Source: an uncultured Muribaculaceae bacterium
GTDB taxonomy: Bacteria > Bacteroidota > Bacteroidia > Bacteroidales > Muribaculaceae
Direction of reading: 5' to 3'
DNA: 10,415 bases
Assembly: GCA_910578805.1 (NCBI GenBank)
Contig: CAJTRS010000016.1
Coordinates: 39,943-50,357 of the forward strand
How positions within the stretch are numbered: position 1 is the stretch's first letter; each line of letters opens with the position of its first letter. Shown here piece by piece: positions 1 through 7,466 of this stretch. A program made the position numbers and the translations under genes. The notes under the pieces were generated by a model. That model was not told where the DNA came from. It searched no databases and was given only the letters and a program-made list of their open reading frames with translations.

Positions 1-1512
1 TATATAGGACGAGCCAAACTACTCCTGTCGAAAGGTGACACTATAAAGGCTCTGGCAGATATCAATAAGGCTTTGGAAATAAACAAAAATGCCGTAAACG
101 GATATGTGTTGCGCGCTGACATTGCCATTAATGCCCACAAAGACTATAAAAATGCTCTCGCAGATATGGACGAGGCGATCAGACTTCAGCCTCGTTATGC
201 CGGATATTTTATAAACCGCGCTTTCCTTCGATACAAACTTGATGATTATTTCGGCGCAATGAGCGACTATGATTATGCCATACAGCTCGATCCGGGCAAC
301 TACATGGCGCATTATAACCGTGCATTGCTCAGGGTGGAAGTCCACGACTACAATCGGGCCATCGATGACCTCAATCATGTGCTTGCATTCCGTCCTACCG
401 ACTACAGGGCTCTTTACAACCGGGCATTGGTGTATCGTCAGATCGGTGACTATAAAAACGCTCTTGCCGACATAAACCAGGTGATCGATGCTGTTCCTGA
501 TCTTGCCGCCGCAATATTTGTACGTGGTGATATCAGGCAGTCTATGGGCGACAAATCGGCACAGTCCGACTTTAAGAAATCGCTTGAGCTTGCCAAACAG
601 CGCATCAAGCGTAATTCGGGGAAAAATCCCGAAGTGGAGGAATTGTTTGCCGAATCCGATGCCGATTCAGAGTCGGAACCACAGGAAGTCATTGCCTCGA
701 GATTCTCATCACTACTCACCATTGCCGACAACTCTTCAGTGGAACACGAATATAACAACAAAAGTATTCGCGGAAAAGTACAGGACAGAAATGTAAGCAT
801 AGAGATGGAGCCTATGTTTGAATTGTCGTACTATACATCTCCTACCGAACTGAAACCTACCGGTGATTACCTGCGTGAAGCCGATCATATCAATGCCACC
901 CGTGCACTGAGATTTCTGGTGCAGGTTACAAATCACCCTTTAACCCCGGGTGATGCCGATGTGCTGAACAGCCATTTCCAGTCTATAGAATATTACAACT
1001 CATATCTTGCCACCCATTCGCCTCGGGCCATAGACTTTTTCGGTCGCGCCATGGATCAGTTGACTCTTCACAACTACAAAGCTGCTGCCGATGATTTTTC
1101 CAAGGCCATAAACACCGCTCCGGATTTCACACTTGCCTATTTCATGAGAGCTGTGGCACAATATCGTCAATATTTTACCGTGCATGATGACAATACCGGT
1201 AGCCTGCCTCCACACATCGGTCTTCAGGCCGCGATAAATGACATAGACCGGGTTATCGAACTGTCACCGGACATGGCCATCGCATATTACAACAAAGGAT
1301 CTATAATGGTTGCATTGCAGGACTATACATCGGCATTGAGTTCCTACAACCAGGCTATAGAACTCAAGCCTGATTTTGGCGAAGCCTACTATAACCGTGG
1401 ATATGTGTATATGAAACTCGGTAACCGTGAAGCCGGTGCCGCAGACCTCAGTAAAGCAGGAGAATTGGGCATAGTTCCGTCATACAATCTGCTGAAGCGA
1501 ATGTCGAGGTAA
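1..1512 (+). CDS. TPR-repeat protein, 5' end outside the window
   Basis: The reading frame is open from the first base, and the upstream residues continue a TPR helix pair, so the true start lies to the left. The TTG at 73 is internal. About 503 residues are visible. Roughly six consecutive 34-residue TPR units occupy residues 1-200, with typical W/Y-N-R-A, G-D-Y and A-I-x-L-x-P signatures. A non-TPR stretch follows at about 201-340; it starts with an acidic, serine-rich segment. Three or four further TPRs lie at about 341-500, one of them interrupted by an insert of about 15 residues near 385-400. TPR arrays are protein-protein interaction scaffolds; no enzymatic domain is seen. The cellular location cannot be judged without the N-terminus. 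The TAA stop at 1510-1512 lies 9 bp from the stop of the convergent gene. The partner and function are unknown; the TPR assignment is secure. Confidence 0.9.
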   Translation, partial: YIGRAKLLLSKGDTIKALADINKALEINKNAVNGYVLRADIAINAHKDYKNALADMDEAIRLQPRYAGYFINRAFLRYKLDDYFGAMSDYDYAIQLDPGNYMAHYNRALLRVEVHDYNRAIDDLNHVLAFRPTDYRALYNRALVYRQIGDYKNALADINQVIDAVPDLAAAIFVRGDIRQSMGDKSAQSDFKKSLELAKQRIKRNSGKNPEVEELFAESDADSESEPQEVIASRFSSLLTIADNSSVEHEYNNKSIRGKVQDRNVSIEMEPMFELSYYTSPTELKPTGDYLREADHINATRALRFLVQVTNHPLTPGDADVLNSHFQSIEYYNSYLATHSPRAIDFFGRAMDQLTLHNYKAAADDFSKAINTAPDFTLAYFMRAVAQYRQYFTVHDDNTGSLPPHIGLQAAINDIDRVIELSPDMAIAYYNKGSIMVALQDYTSALSSYNQAIELKPDFGEAYYNRGYVYMKLGNREAGAADLSKAGELGIVPSYNLLKRMSR

Positions 1513-1538
1513 CCGTCTGCCTTAGTTATCCTGTTTTC
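1507..1538 (+). terminator. Possible weak terminator hairpin between convergent genes
   Basis: AGGTAAC (1507-1513) can pair with GTTATCCT (1525-1532) with one bulged T, leaving an 11-base loop. A T-rich run (GTTTTCGTTTC) follows on the plus strand. The stem is short and AT-rich and overlaps both stop codons. It is the only candidate terminator in this very short gap, and it is offered as a weak call. Confidence 0.25.
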
Positions 1539-1710
1539 GTTTCTTCCCCTTGCAGTGTTTTGCCAGACCGCACCCATCACAACCGTTATCACATGACTGA
1601 TAGTCATTCCGATGCCTTATGCGGTTTACTATCCAAGCCACACAGATAACCAAAATGACCGCGACGGCCACTATCTGGGCTATGTCATACAATCTGTCGT
1701 GTTCCATCAT
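1522..1710 (-). CDS. FeoB-associated Cys-rich small membrane protein
   Basis: A 62-residue protein. A short polar N-terminus is followed by one hydrophobic membrane segment (about residues 10-29), then a basic stretch, then a cysteine cluster with C40, C44, C47 and C53 (CxxxCxxCxxxxxC) and a lysine-rich tail. This matches the FeoB-associated Cys-rich membrane protein family, usually encoded beside the ferrous-iron transporter FeoB and presumed to bind metal or assist the transporter. No feoA or feoB is present in the window. It is the last gene of the minus-strand block. Its first ATG (1710-1708) overlaps the NUDIX stop codon as ATGA, and a second ATG follows immediately at 1707, so either could be used. 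The family call rests on architecture and the cysteine pattern only; other small Cys-rich membrane proteins are possible. Confidence 0.7.
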   Translation of the reverse strand: MMEHDRLYDIAQIVAVAVILVICVAWIVNRIRHRNDYQSCDNGCDGCGLAKHCKGKKRKQDN

Positions 1711-2228
1711 CTCATGTCATCAAGATATTTGCGGAGCATTTGGTATTCCATCTCAAAATTGGGCGTAAACACGCCGGTGCCAAGAGCGGCTTCGATTTCG
1801 TTGCGCTTCCAGAAACGCAAGGCATCACACTCCCCGGCTTCAGGCTCAGGTGTAAAATCGCTACTTACGGTACAGATATGGCTATAGACCAATTCCCGCT
1901 CCACAGATGATTCCATCACATAACGTGCCATCTCTTCTGCTTTAAAATCCGTCAGGCCTATCTCTTCCGAAGCTTCACGTTGCAGCGCATTCTCCACACA
2001 CTCTCCATAATCGATATGTCCGCCTACAGCCGTGTCCCATTTACCGGGCTGTATTATTTTGGTTTCCGAGCGTTTCTGCATAAGCAGTCCACCTGCGGCA
2101 TCTAACACATGGAGATGCACCACCGGGTGGAGAATCATGGTTCCGCCATGACATTCATTTCTTGTTGCGGAACCTATGACATTGCCGTCTATATCCACCA
2201 CTGGTAATATTTCATTGTCCGGTGCCAT
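1707..2228 (-). CDS. NUDIX hydrolase
   Basis: A 173-residue protein with a complete NUDIX box (GX5EX7REUXEEXGU) at residues 70-92: G70, E76, R84-E85 and E88-E89, then IGL. These glutamates bind the divalent metal that activates water for attack on the diphosphate bond of a nucleoside-diphosphate derivative. The N-terminal part (a PVVDIDGNVIG-like strand, then HPVVHLHVL and LLMQKRS) resembles the YfcD / isopentenyl-diphosphate-isomerase-like branch of the superfamily. The box alone does not give the substrate. I chose the ATG at 2228 over a TTG at 2240. The gene then overlaps the 3' end of topB by 17 bases and ends in an ATGA overlap with the next gene, pointing to translational coupling. A cytoplasmic enzyme is expected because no signal peptide is present. 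The family is secure and the substrate unknown. Confidence 0.9.
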   Translation of the reverse strand: MAPDNEILPVVDIDGNVIGSATRNECHGGTMILHPVVHLHVLDAAGGLLMQKRSETKIIQPGKWDTAVGGHIDYGECVENALQREASEEIGLTDFKAEEMARYVMESSVERELVYSHICTVSSDFTPEPEAGECDALRFWKRNEIEAALGTGVFTPNFEMEYQMLRKYLDDMR

Positions 2229-4263
2229 AATTCTTTTCAATCTTTTTTATCAGTTTGGCAGGAGTGAGAGCCTTATCATATTCATTGTAGGACAATCTCA
2301 GGTCACACCCTTCCTTATATCGGCTGCAACCGAATGCCGTGCGTCCGGCGATTATGTGTCCGGCACCACATTTCGGACACGTTATCTCTTCCACGGATTT
2401 CATGCGAGGTCTGCGCGGCTTTTTCGCTGCTCCCGCATTATCTTTCGTTGGTTTGAGTTTCTTTTTCTCAGACTGTGCCTCAATGATTATACGCTGAGAA
2501 CCATTGTCACTCAGCACTGTCAACACCGTACGATTTATCAGTTCTTTAAGTTCCTCTATGAACTCGGCCGGATTGTATTCGCCTCGCTCGATCCTACGGA
2601 GTTTGTTTTCCCATATTCCGGTCAGTTTGGCGCTTTTTAACAAGTCATCTTTGATTATACCTATAAGGTCAATTCCGGCCTTGGTGGCATGTATGTTTTT
2701 TCGTTCCCTTACCAGATAGCCTCGTTTGAAGAGAGTCTCTATGATGGAAGCCCTCGTCGATGGACGCCCTATGCCGTTTTCTTTCATCGCCTCGCGAAGT
2801 TCTTCCTCCTCCACCATTTTACCGGCGCTCTCCATAGCCCGGAGCAATGTGCCTTCAGTGTAATATTTGGGTGGTTGGGTTGCTTTCTTCAACAACGATG
2901 GTTCATGAGACCCGGATTCACCGGGAGTAAATGCCGGCATAATGGATTCATCGGTATCCGATTCCTGTTTTTCTGTGTCGGAATCATATATCGCTCGCCA
3001 ACCGGGGCTTACAATGACTTTTCCAGAAGCTTTGAATCCCACGTTGTCAACCGATGCTGTCACTGTGGTGGTGGTGAATTCACAATCCGGATAAAATACG
3101 GCTATAAACCGGCGCGCTATAAGATGATACAGTTTTTTTTCATCACCCATAAGCATATTGGGTAGCTGCCCGGTAGGTATTATGGCATGGTGATCGGTCA
3201 CCTTTGTATTGTCAAACACCTTTTTGCTCTTTGGCAGTTTTGCCGACAGCACAGGTGCGATAATATTGGTATAGGGAGTCATCTGACGTAATATATCGGG
3301 CACTTTGGCATATATGTCCTCACTAAGATATGTGGTATCGACACGCGGATATGTGGTCACTTTCTTTTCATAAAGTGTCTGTATCATTTTCAGAGAATAA
3401 TCGGCCGTCCACCCCCATTTTTTGTTGCACTCCACTTGCAACGACGTGAGGTCAAACAACCTCGGTGCCGATTCGCGTCCTTTCTTCTCTTTGACATCAT
3501 CTATAGTCAATGGTCTGCCGACTATGGCCGCCATGGCTTCATTGGCTTCCGATTCCGATTTATAACGTCCGGCAGTGGCATTGAATGTCACATCGCGATA
3601 CAGGGTCTTTATCTCCCAGTAATCTTCGGGCTTGAAGTTCTCAATTTCAAGTTGGCGCTGTACAACGAGAGCGAGAGTGGGTGTCTGCACGCGTCCGATC
3701 GACAACACTTTGCCCGGTTCGGAATATTTAAGTGAATAAAGCCGTGTGGCATTAATGCCAAGAATCCAGTCACCGATGGCCCGTGACAATCCGGCATAAT
3801 AAAGATTGTCGAAACGGCTTTGAGGTTTTAGCTCCTTGAATCCTTCTTTTATGGCATCATCGGTAAGAGAAGATATCCACAGGCGGCTCACAGGACATGT
3901 TACCTTGGCTTTCTGCATCACCCATCGCTGTATCAGCTCTCCCTCCTGTCCGGCATCACCGCAGTTTATTATCTCATCGGCTTTGGTCGCCAACGATTCT
4001 ATCACTCCAAACTGACGCCTGATGCTTTCCTGATCGATTACTTTGATACCGAAACGCTGCGGTATCATAGGCAGTGCCCCCAACGACCACCGGCGCCACA
4101 TGTCAGTATAGTCCGATGGTTCTTTAAGGGTACAGAGATGTCCGTAAGTCCATGTTATATTATAACCCGAACCTTCATAATATCCGTCACGTTTAACCGT
4201 AGCTCCGAGAATCAGAGCTATGTCACGTGCCACACTCGGTTTCTCTGTAATGCAAAGTTTCAT
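2212..4263 (-). CDS. topB: DNA topoisomerase III (type IA)
   Basis: A 683-residue protein, close to the usual length. Type IA topoisomerases cut one strand through a tyrosine linkage, pass another strand and reseal; TopB mainly decatenates and resolves replication or recombination intermediates. The TOPRIM domain opens with KLCITEKPSVARDIA. Its acidic motif reads DAGQEGEL (D103, E107), and SIGRVQTPTL follows at about 189-198. The catalytic tyrosine is Y305 in TTYPRVDTTYL. HHAIIPT lies at about 358-364 and GIGRPSTRASIIE at about 497-509. The C-terminus has a CxxC...C...C zinc-ribbon-like module (C629, C632, C646, C653). I chose the ATG at 4263 because the conserved N-terminus begins there and it forms an ATGA overlap with the upstream lipoprotein gene; an alternative start at 4287 would add eight residues. 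The second aspartate and the arginine of the canonical DxDRE motif are G and Q. Confidence 0.96.
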   Translation of the reverse strand: MKLCITEKPSVARDIALILGATVKRDGYYEGSGYNITWTYGHLCTLKEPSDYTDMWRRWSLGALPMIPQRFGIKVIDQESIRRQFGVIESLATKADEIINCGDAGQEGELIQRWVMQKAKVTCPVSRLWISSLTDDAIKEGFKELKPQSRFDNLYYAGLSRAIGDWILGINATRLYSLKYSEPGKVLSIGRVQTPTLALVVQRQLEIENFKPEDYWEIKTLYRDVTFNATAGRYKSESEANEAMAAIVGRPLTIDDVKEKKGRESAPRLFDLTSLQVECNKKWGWTADYSLKMIQTLYEKKVTTYPRVDTTYLSEDIYAKVPDILRQMTPYTNIIAPVLSAKLPKSKKVFDNTKVTDHHAIIPTGQLPNMLMGDEKKLYHLIARRFIAVFYPDCEFTTTTVTASVDNVGFKASGKVIVSPGWRAIYDSDTEKQESDTDESIMPAFTPGESGSHEPSLLKKATQPPKYYTEGTLLRAMESAGKMVEEEELREAMKENGIGRPSTRASIIETLFKRGYLVRERKNIHATKAGIDLIGIIKDDLLKSAKLTGIWENKLRRIERGEYNPAEFIEELKELINRTVLTVLSDNGSQRIIIEAQSEKKKLKPTKDNAGAAKKPRRPRMKSVEEITCPKCGAGHIIAGRTAFGCSRYKEGCDLRLSYNEYDKALTPAKLIKKIEKNYGTGQ

Positions 4264-4697
4264 TTTTTGTGCGACACTATTTCCCATCGGCTATTTCCTC
4301 TGGGACCGGTAGTTTGAATGTTAAATGATCTCTGTTGTGGCATTGACGGAAAATCAATCTCTACCTTAATATAGTTGCTGTCTTCCCATTGAAACCATCT
4401 CTGAATGTCCACTCCGTCAATATCAGTGGACTTATTCTTTGATCCATCGGTCAGACATATTTCCAATGTATCTATACGCTCTGAAGTATGCGGTATTCCG
4501 ATTAGCTTGCCATAAATGCGTGTATAATCATCAGTATATCTGACGCTATCCACCGAAAAACCTACAACTCCGGACGATGCGTGGTCATCGACCACATAAT
4601 ATCTTGCCATAAAATCAGTTGCTGTCTTCGGCTGCACAGCCTTGCAACCTAAAAACGGACCTATGGCTATAGCCGCAGAAATCAAGATGTTTTTCAT
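4260..4697 (-). CDS. Small putative lipoprotein of unknown function
   Basis: A 145-residue protein I do not recognise. A Lys-containing start and a hydrophobic core lead to a lipobox-like FLGC with the putative lipidated cysteine at C18. The first position of the box is F rather than the usual L, so lipidation is likely but not certain. The residues after the cysteine (KAVQPK) are not acidic, so no Bacteroidota surface-export signal is seen and a periplasm-facing anchor is the simpler guess. The mature part (about 127 residues) is rich in short beta-prone stretches and aromatic residues, ends with a basic KK, and has no other cysteine of note or catalytic motif. Both ends overlap neighbours by four bases (ATGA), with mazG upstream and topB downstream. 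It is therefore co-translated with two cytoplasmic enzymes, an odd position for an envelope protein. Confidence 0.8.
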   Translation of the reverse strand: MKNILISAAIAIGPFLGCKAVQPKTATDFMARYYVVDDHASSGVVGFSVDSVRYTDDYTRIYGKLIGIPHTSERIDTLEICLTDGSKNKSTDIDGVDIQRWFQWEDSNYIKVEIDFPSMPQQRSFNIQTTGPRGNSRWEIVSHKK

Positions 4698-5479
4698 TCT
4701 GATGTTTTGGCTTCATTCCATAATATGTCCATTTCGTCAAGAGACATATCCTTTAGATTCCGGCCTGACTCATTGGCCTTGGCCTCAATGTAATTGAAGC
4801 GTCTAATGAATTTGGCGTTAGTCTTTTCCAAAGCATTCTCGGGATCTATGCCATAGAGTCTGGCAGCATTAACCAGACTAAACATCACATCGCCCCACTC
4901 GGATTCCATGGTTTGAGAATCGGCTTTTGCAATCTCTTCGGAAAATTCGTCAATCTCTTCACGAACCTTGTCCCACACCTGTTCACGACATTCCCAGTCA
5001 AAACCTACATTGGCGGCTTTTTCCTGTATTCGAGCCGCTTTGATAAGAGCCGGCAAAGCAGTGGGAACTCCGGCAAGCACGGTTCGATTGCCCCCCTTTT
5101 CTTTTAATTTTATCTGTTCCCAGTTCTGCTCCACATCATGCGAATCTTTCACATTTATGTCGCCGAACACATGAGGGTGGCGGAATATCAGTTTAGAGTT
5201 CAAAGCTTCAGCAACATCACATATGTCGAATGTTCCGTTTTCCTCACCTATTTTGGCATAAAAAAGAATATGAAGCAATACATCTCCGAGTTCCTTTCTT
5301 ACATTAGGCTCATCATGTTTGAGCAACGCATCACACAATTCATATACCTCTTCAATGGTATTTGGACGAAGCGACTCATAAGTCTGTTTCCTGTCCCACG
5401 GACATTGCACACGAAGTATGTCGAGAGTGTCGATAACCTTGCCTATAGCCTCTATTTTTTCTTCACGGGTATGTGGCAT
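4694..5479 (-). CDS. mazG: Nucleoside triphosphate pyrophosphohydrolase MazG
   Basis: A 261-residue protein with two tandem MazG domains, the usual E. coli-type architecture and length. MazG hydrolyses (d)NTPs to NMP and pyrophosphate, acting as house-cleaning for the nucleotide pool. In the first domain CPWDRKQT (26-33) leads to EEVYE (43-47) and ELGD (63-66), which give the metal-binding acidic residues, followed by RHPHVFGD near 100-108. The second domain repeats the pattern with REEIDEF (E174, E175, E178) and EWGD (194-197). I chose the ATG at 5479, where the conserved N-terminus begins. The longer frame to 5560 would add 27 unrelated residues running back into the dsbD coding region. The chosen start lies 16 bases after the dsbD stop, and the TGA stop overlaps the next start codon as ATGA. 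A cytoplasmic enzyme with no sign of damage to its catalytic residues. Confidence 0.95.
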   Translation of the reverse strand: MPHTREEKIEAIGKVIDTLDILRVQCPWDRKQTYESLRPNTIEEVYELCDALLKHDEPNVRKELGDVLLHILFYAKIGEENGTFDICDVAEALNSKLIFRHPHVFGDINVKDSHDVEQNWEQIKLKEKGGNRTVLAGVPTALPALIKAARIQEKAANVGFDWECREQVWDKVREEIDEFSEEIAKADSQTMESEWGDVMFSLVNAARLYGIDPENALEKTNAKFIRRFNYIEAKANESGRNLKDMSLDEMDILWNEAKTSE

Positions 5480-5495
5480 ACTTATGATTTTAATG

Positions 5496-7466
5496 TTACT
5501 GTTTATTGTACTTGCCGAGTCCCTCTTCCAACCAGTCCATGAATCGGGCAATATTCTCATCGTAATAATACGGCGATGCCATGGGTTTGCCGGAGTTGTC
5601 GAGAATCACATAATAAGGCTGAATGCTTGCCGCGAATTTATACCGCTGCAGATAGCTCCATTTTTCGCCTACGGTCTCCAGAACTATTCTCTTGCCGTTT
5701 TCCTCCACTTCTATCGGTTCTGGGAGGTCTTTTTTGTCATCTACCATAAGGGTGATCATAACGAAATGTTCATTGATCATGCCCTTCACTTCGGGCGAAT
5801 CAAATACAGCGCCCTCCATCTTCCGGCAGTTGACACAACCATAGCCTGAAAAGTCAATCAACACAGGCATATCATGCTCGGCAGCATAACGCATGCCTTC
5901 GTCGTAGTCATCGAATGCTTCGGCATGATCACTGGCATACAGGCTGAAATCCTGAGTGTAAAGCGGTGGAACAAATGCGCTGACACCTTTGAGTGGCGCA
6001 CCCCACAGGCCGGGCAGCAGATATATGGCAAAGGATAATGAGGCCAATGCCATAAAGAAACGGGGCAATGACACATATTCCAAAACGGCATCGTGACTGA
6101 AACGCAGTTTGCCCAACAGATATAATCCGAGTAACACGAATATTACTATCCACAAAGCTATGAATACCTCACGGTCAAGTATGCGCCAACCGTAAGCGAG
6201 ATCGGCAACCGAAAGGAATTTAAGCGACAAGGCAAGTTCAAGGAAACCAAGCACAACTTTTACCGAATTGAGCCAGCCTCCGGACCGTGGCATCTCCTTG
6301 AGCATTGCCGGAAATATGGCAAACAGTGCAAACGGAATAGCCAGGGCTAAAGCAAAAGCTCCCATACCAATGGCCGGGCCGGCGAAGTTGCCGTTGGCCG
6401 TAGCCTCTACAAGCAGGGTGCCTATAATCGGGCCGGTGCATGAAAATGACACAAGCACGAGGGTGAAAGCCATGAAGAATATGCTTATCAATCCTGTTGT
6501 ACGCTCTGCCTTGCTGTCCATCTTGTTGCTCCATCGTGCAGGTAGTTTTATGTCGAAAGCCCCGAAAAATGATATGGCAAAAACCACAAGCATGGAGAAG
6601 AAAAGCAGATTGAATACGGCATTTGTGGCCATATCATTAAGTTTACCTGCTCCGAACACGGTGGTAACAGCCAGTCCGAGAGTAAGATAAATCACTACTA
6701 TGGCGCCCCCATAAATCAATGCATCAGCCACCGACCGGCTCCTTGATGTATTTTTCTTGAGAAAGAAACTGACTGTAAGGGGTATCATAGGCCATACACA
6801 AGGCGTAAGAAGCGCTATAAGCCCCCCGATGAATCCCCATACAAATATATACCACCAAGATGAATTGTCCTTGTTTTCAGAAAAAGTCACTGGTTCCCAC
6901 CAGTCGTCTTCAGTTTCCGATATCTGTTCATGTGCCACAGCTTTTTTTGTTGTCGGAACTGTAACCGGTTTTTCTGCTTCAACCGGACTTTCGGTAACTG
7001 TTTTGCCGAAATGCAGGTCTATGTTCTCCTTAGCCGGAGGCGTACAGCTACGGTCATTGCAGGCCTGATATGTAATCGTTCCCTCGAAGTTGCAGCCGGG
7101 ACTACCTGCGTTCAGCTTAAAATTCTGGGTGAAAACCACATCGGTATCCCACCAGCGCAACTTAAGCGCAAACATCATATCGACTTTCTCCGTCGGTACT
7201 ACAGATGCCGAGATATTTCCTACAAGAGTAGCACCCTCGATTTTTGTGAAAGTTATCTGCGTCGAATGTGGGCCACCGTCGGGAAGATCAAATCCATATA
7301 AATGCCAACCTTTCTCTACCTGAGCGTTTATCACAATCTGTCCTTCGGTTTCGGACGTCATAATTATTGAAGAATTCCACTCGATAGGGTGCACTATCTG
7401 TGCGCATATCGGCAATGTCAGAACCAACGACATCACCAATGACATGATAACAGCTTTGAATCTCAT
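5496..7466 (-). CDS. dsbD: Thiol:disulfide interchange protein DsbD
   Basis: A 656-residue inner-membrane protein that passes electrons from cytoplasmic thioredoxin to periplasmic thiol proteins. A signal peptide covers about 1-22. The N-terminal immunoglobulin-like domain (about 25-153) has GWHLYG, LPDGGP, LKLRWW and the redox pair C136/C141. A polar linker follows (about 155-203). The membrane core (about 204-490, around eight segments) carries TPCVWPM with C223 and FSCTGP with C343, the two cysteines of the transmembrane relay. The C-terminal thioredoxin-like domain has CVNC (C544, C547). All six relay cysteines are present, so it should be active. The start forms an ATGA overlap with the upstream gene, whose product is a copy of the first domain. 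Likely roles are reduction of periplasmic disulfide isomerases, cytochrome c maturation factors or peroxide-defence proteins; the client cannot be read from the sequence. Confidence 0.95.
   Translation of the reverse strand: MRFKAVIMSLVMSLVLTLPICAQIVHPIEWNSSIIMTSETEGQIVINAQVEKGWHLYGFDLPDGGPHSTQITFTKIEGATLVGNISASVVPTEKVDMMFALKLRWWDTDVVFTQNFKLNAGSPGCNFEGTITYQACNDRSCTPPAKENIDLHFGKTVTESPVEAEKPVTVPTTKKAVAHEQISETEDDWWEPVTFSENKDNSSWWYIFVWGFIGGLIALLTPCVWPMIPLTVSFFLKKNTSRSRSVADALIYGGAIVVIYLTLGLAVTTVFGAGKLNDMATNAVFNLLFFSMLVVFAISFFGAFDIKLPARWSNKMDSKAERTTGLISIFFMAFTLVLVSFSCTGPIIGTLLVEATANGNFAGPAIGMGAFALALAIPFALFAIFPAMLKEMPRSGGWLNSVKVVLGFLELALSLKFLSVADLAYGWRILDREVFIALWIVIFVLLGLYLLGKLRFSHDAVLEYVSLPRFFMALASLSFAIYLLPGLWGAPLKGVSAFVPPLYTQDFSLYASDHAEAFDDYDEGMRYAAEHDMPVLIDFSGYGCVNCRKMEGAVFDSPEVKGMINEHFVMITLMVDDKKDLPEPIEVEENGKRIVLETVGEKWSYLQRYKFAASIQPYYVILDNSGKPMASPYYYDENIARFMDWLEEGLGKYNKQ

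Noticed and set aside
19..378. 119-codon minus-strand open frame opposite the TPR gene
   Set aside because: The TPR reading is strongly supported in the other strand and this frame shows no family features.
73..1512. TTG at 73 as the start of the TPR gene
   Set aside because: The frame is open to base 1 and the upstream residues complete a TPR unit, so the TTG is an internal leucine.
2689..3165. 158-codon plus-strand open frame opposite topB
   Set aside because: Contained in topB, with low-complexity translation rich in F, C and H and no motif; an antisense shadow.
5480..5560. N-terminal extension of mazG
   Set aside because: The extra residues overlap the dsbD 3' coding region and do not belong to the MazG domain; the ATG at 5479 fits the family start.
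6268..6690. 140-codon plus-strand open frame opposite dsbD
   Set aside because: It lies wholly within the well-supported dsbD membrane core on the other strand, has no recognisable domain, and is a shadow of that gene.
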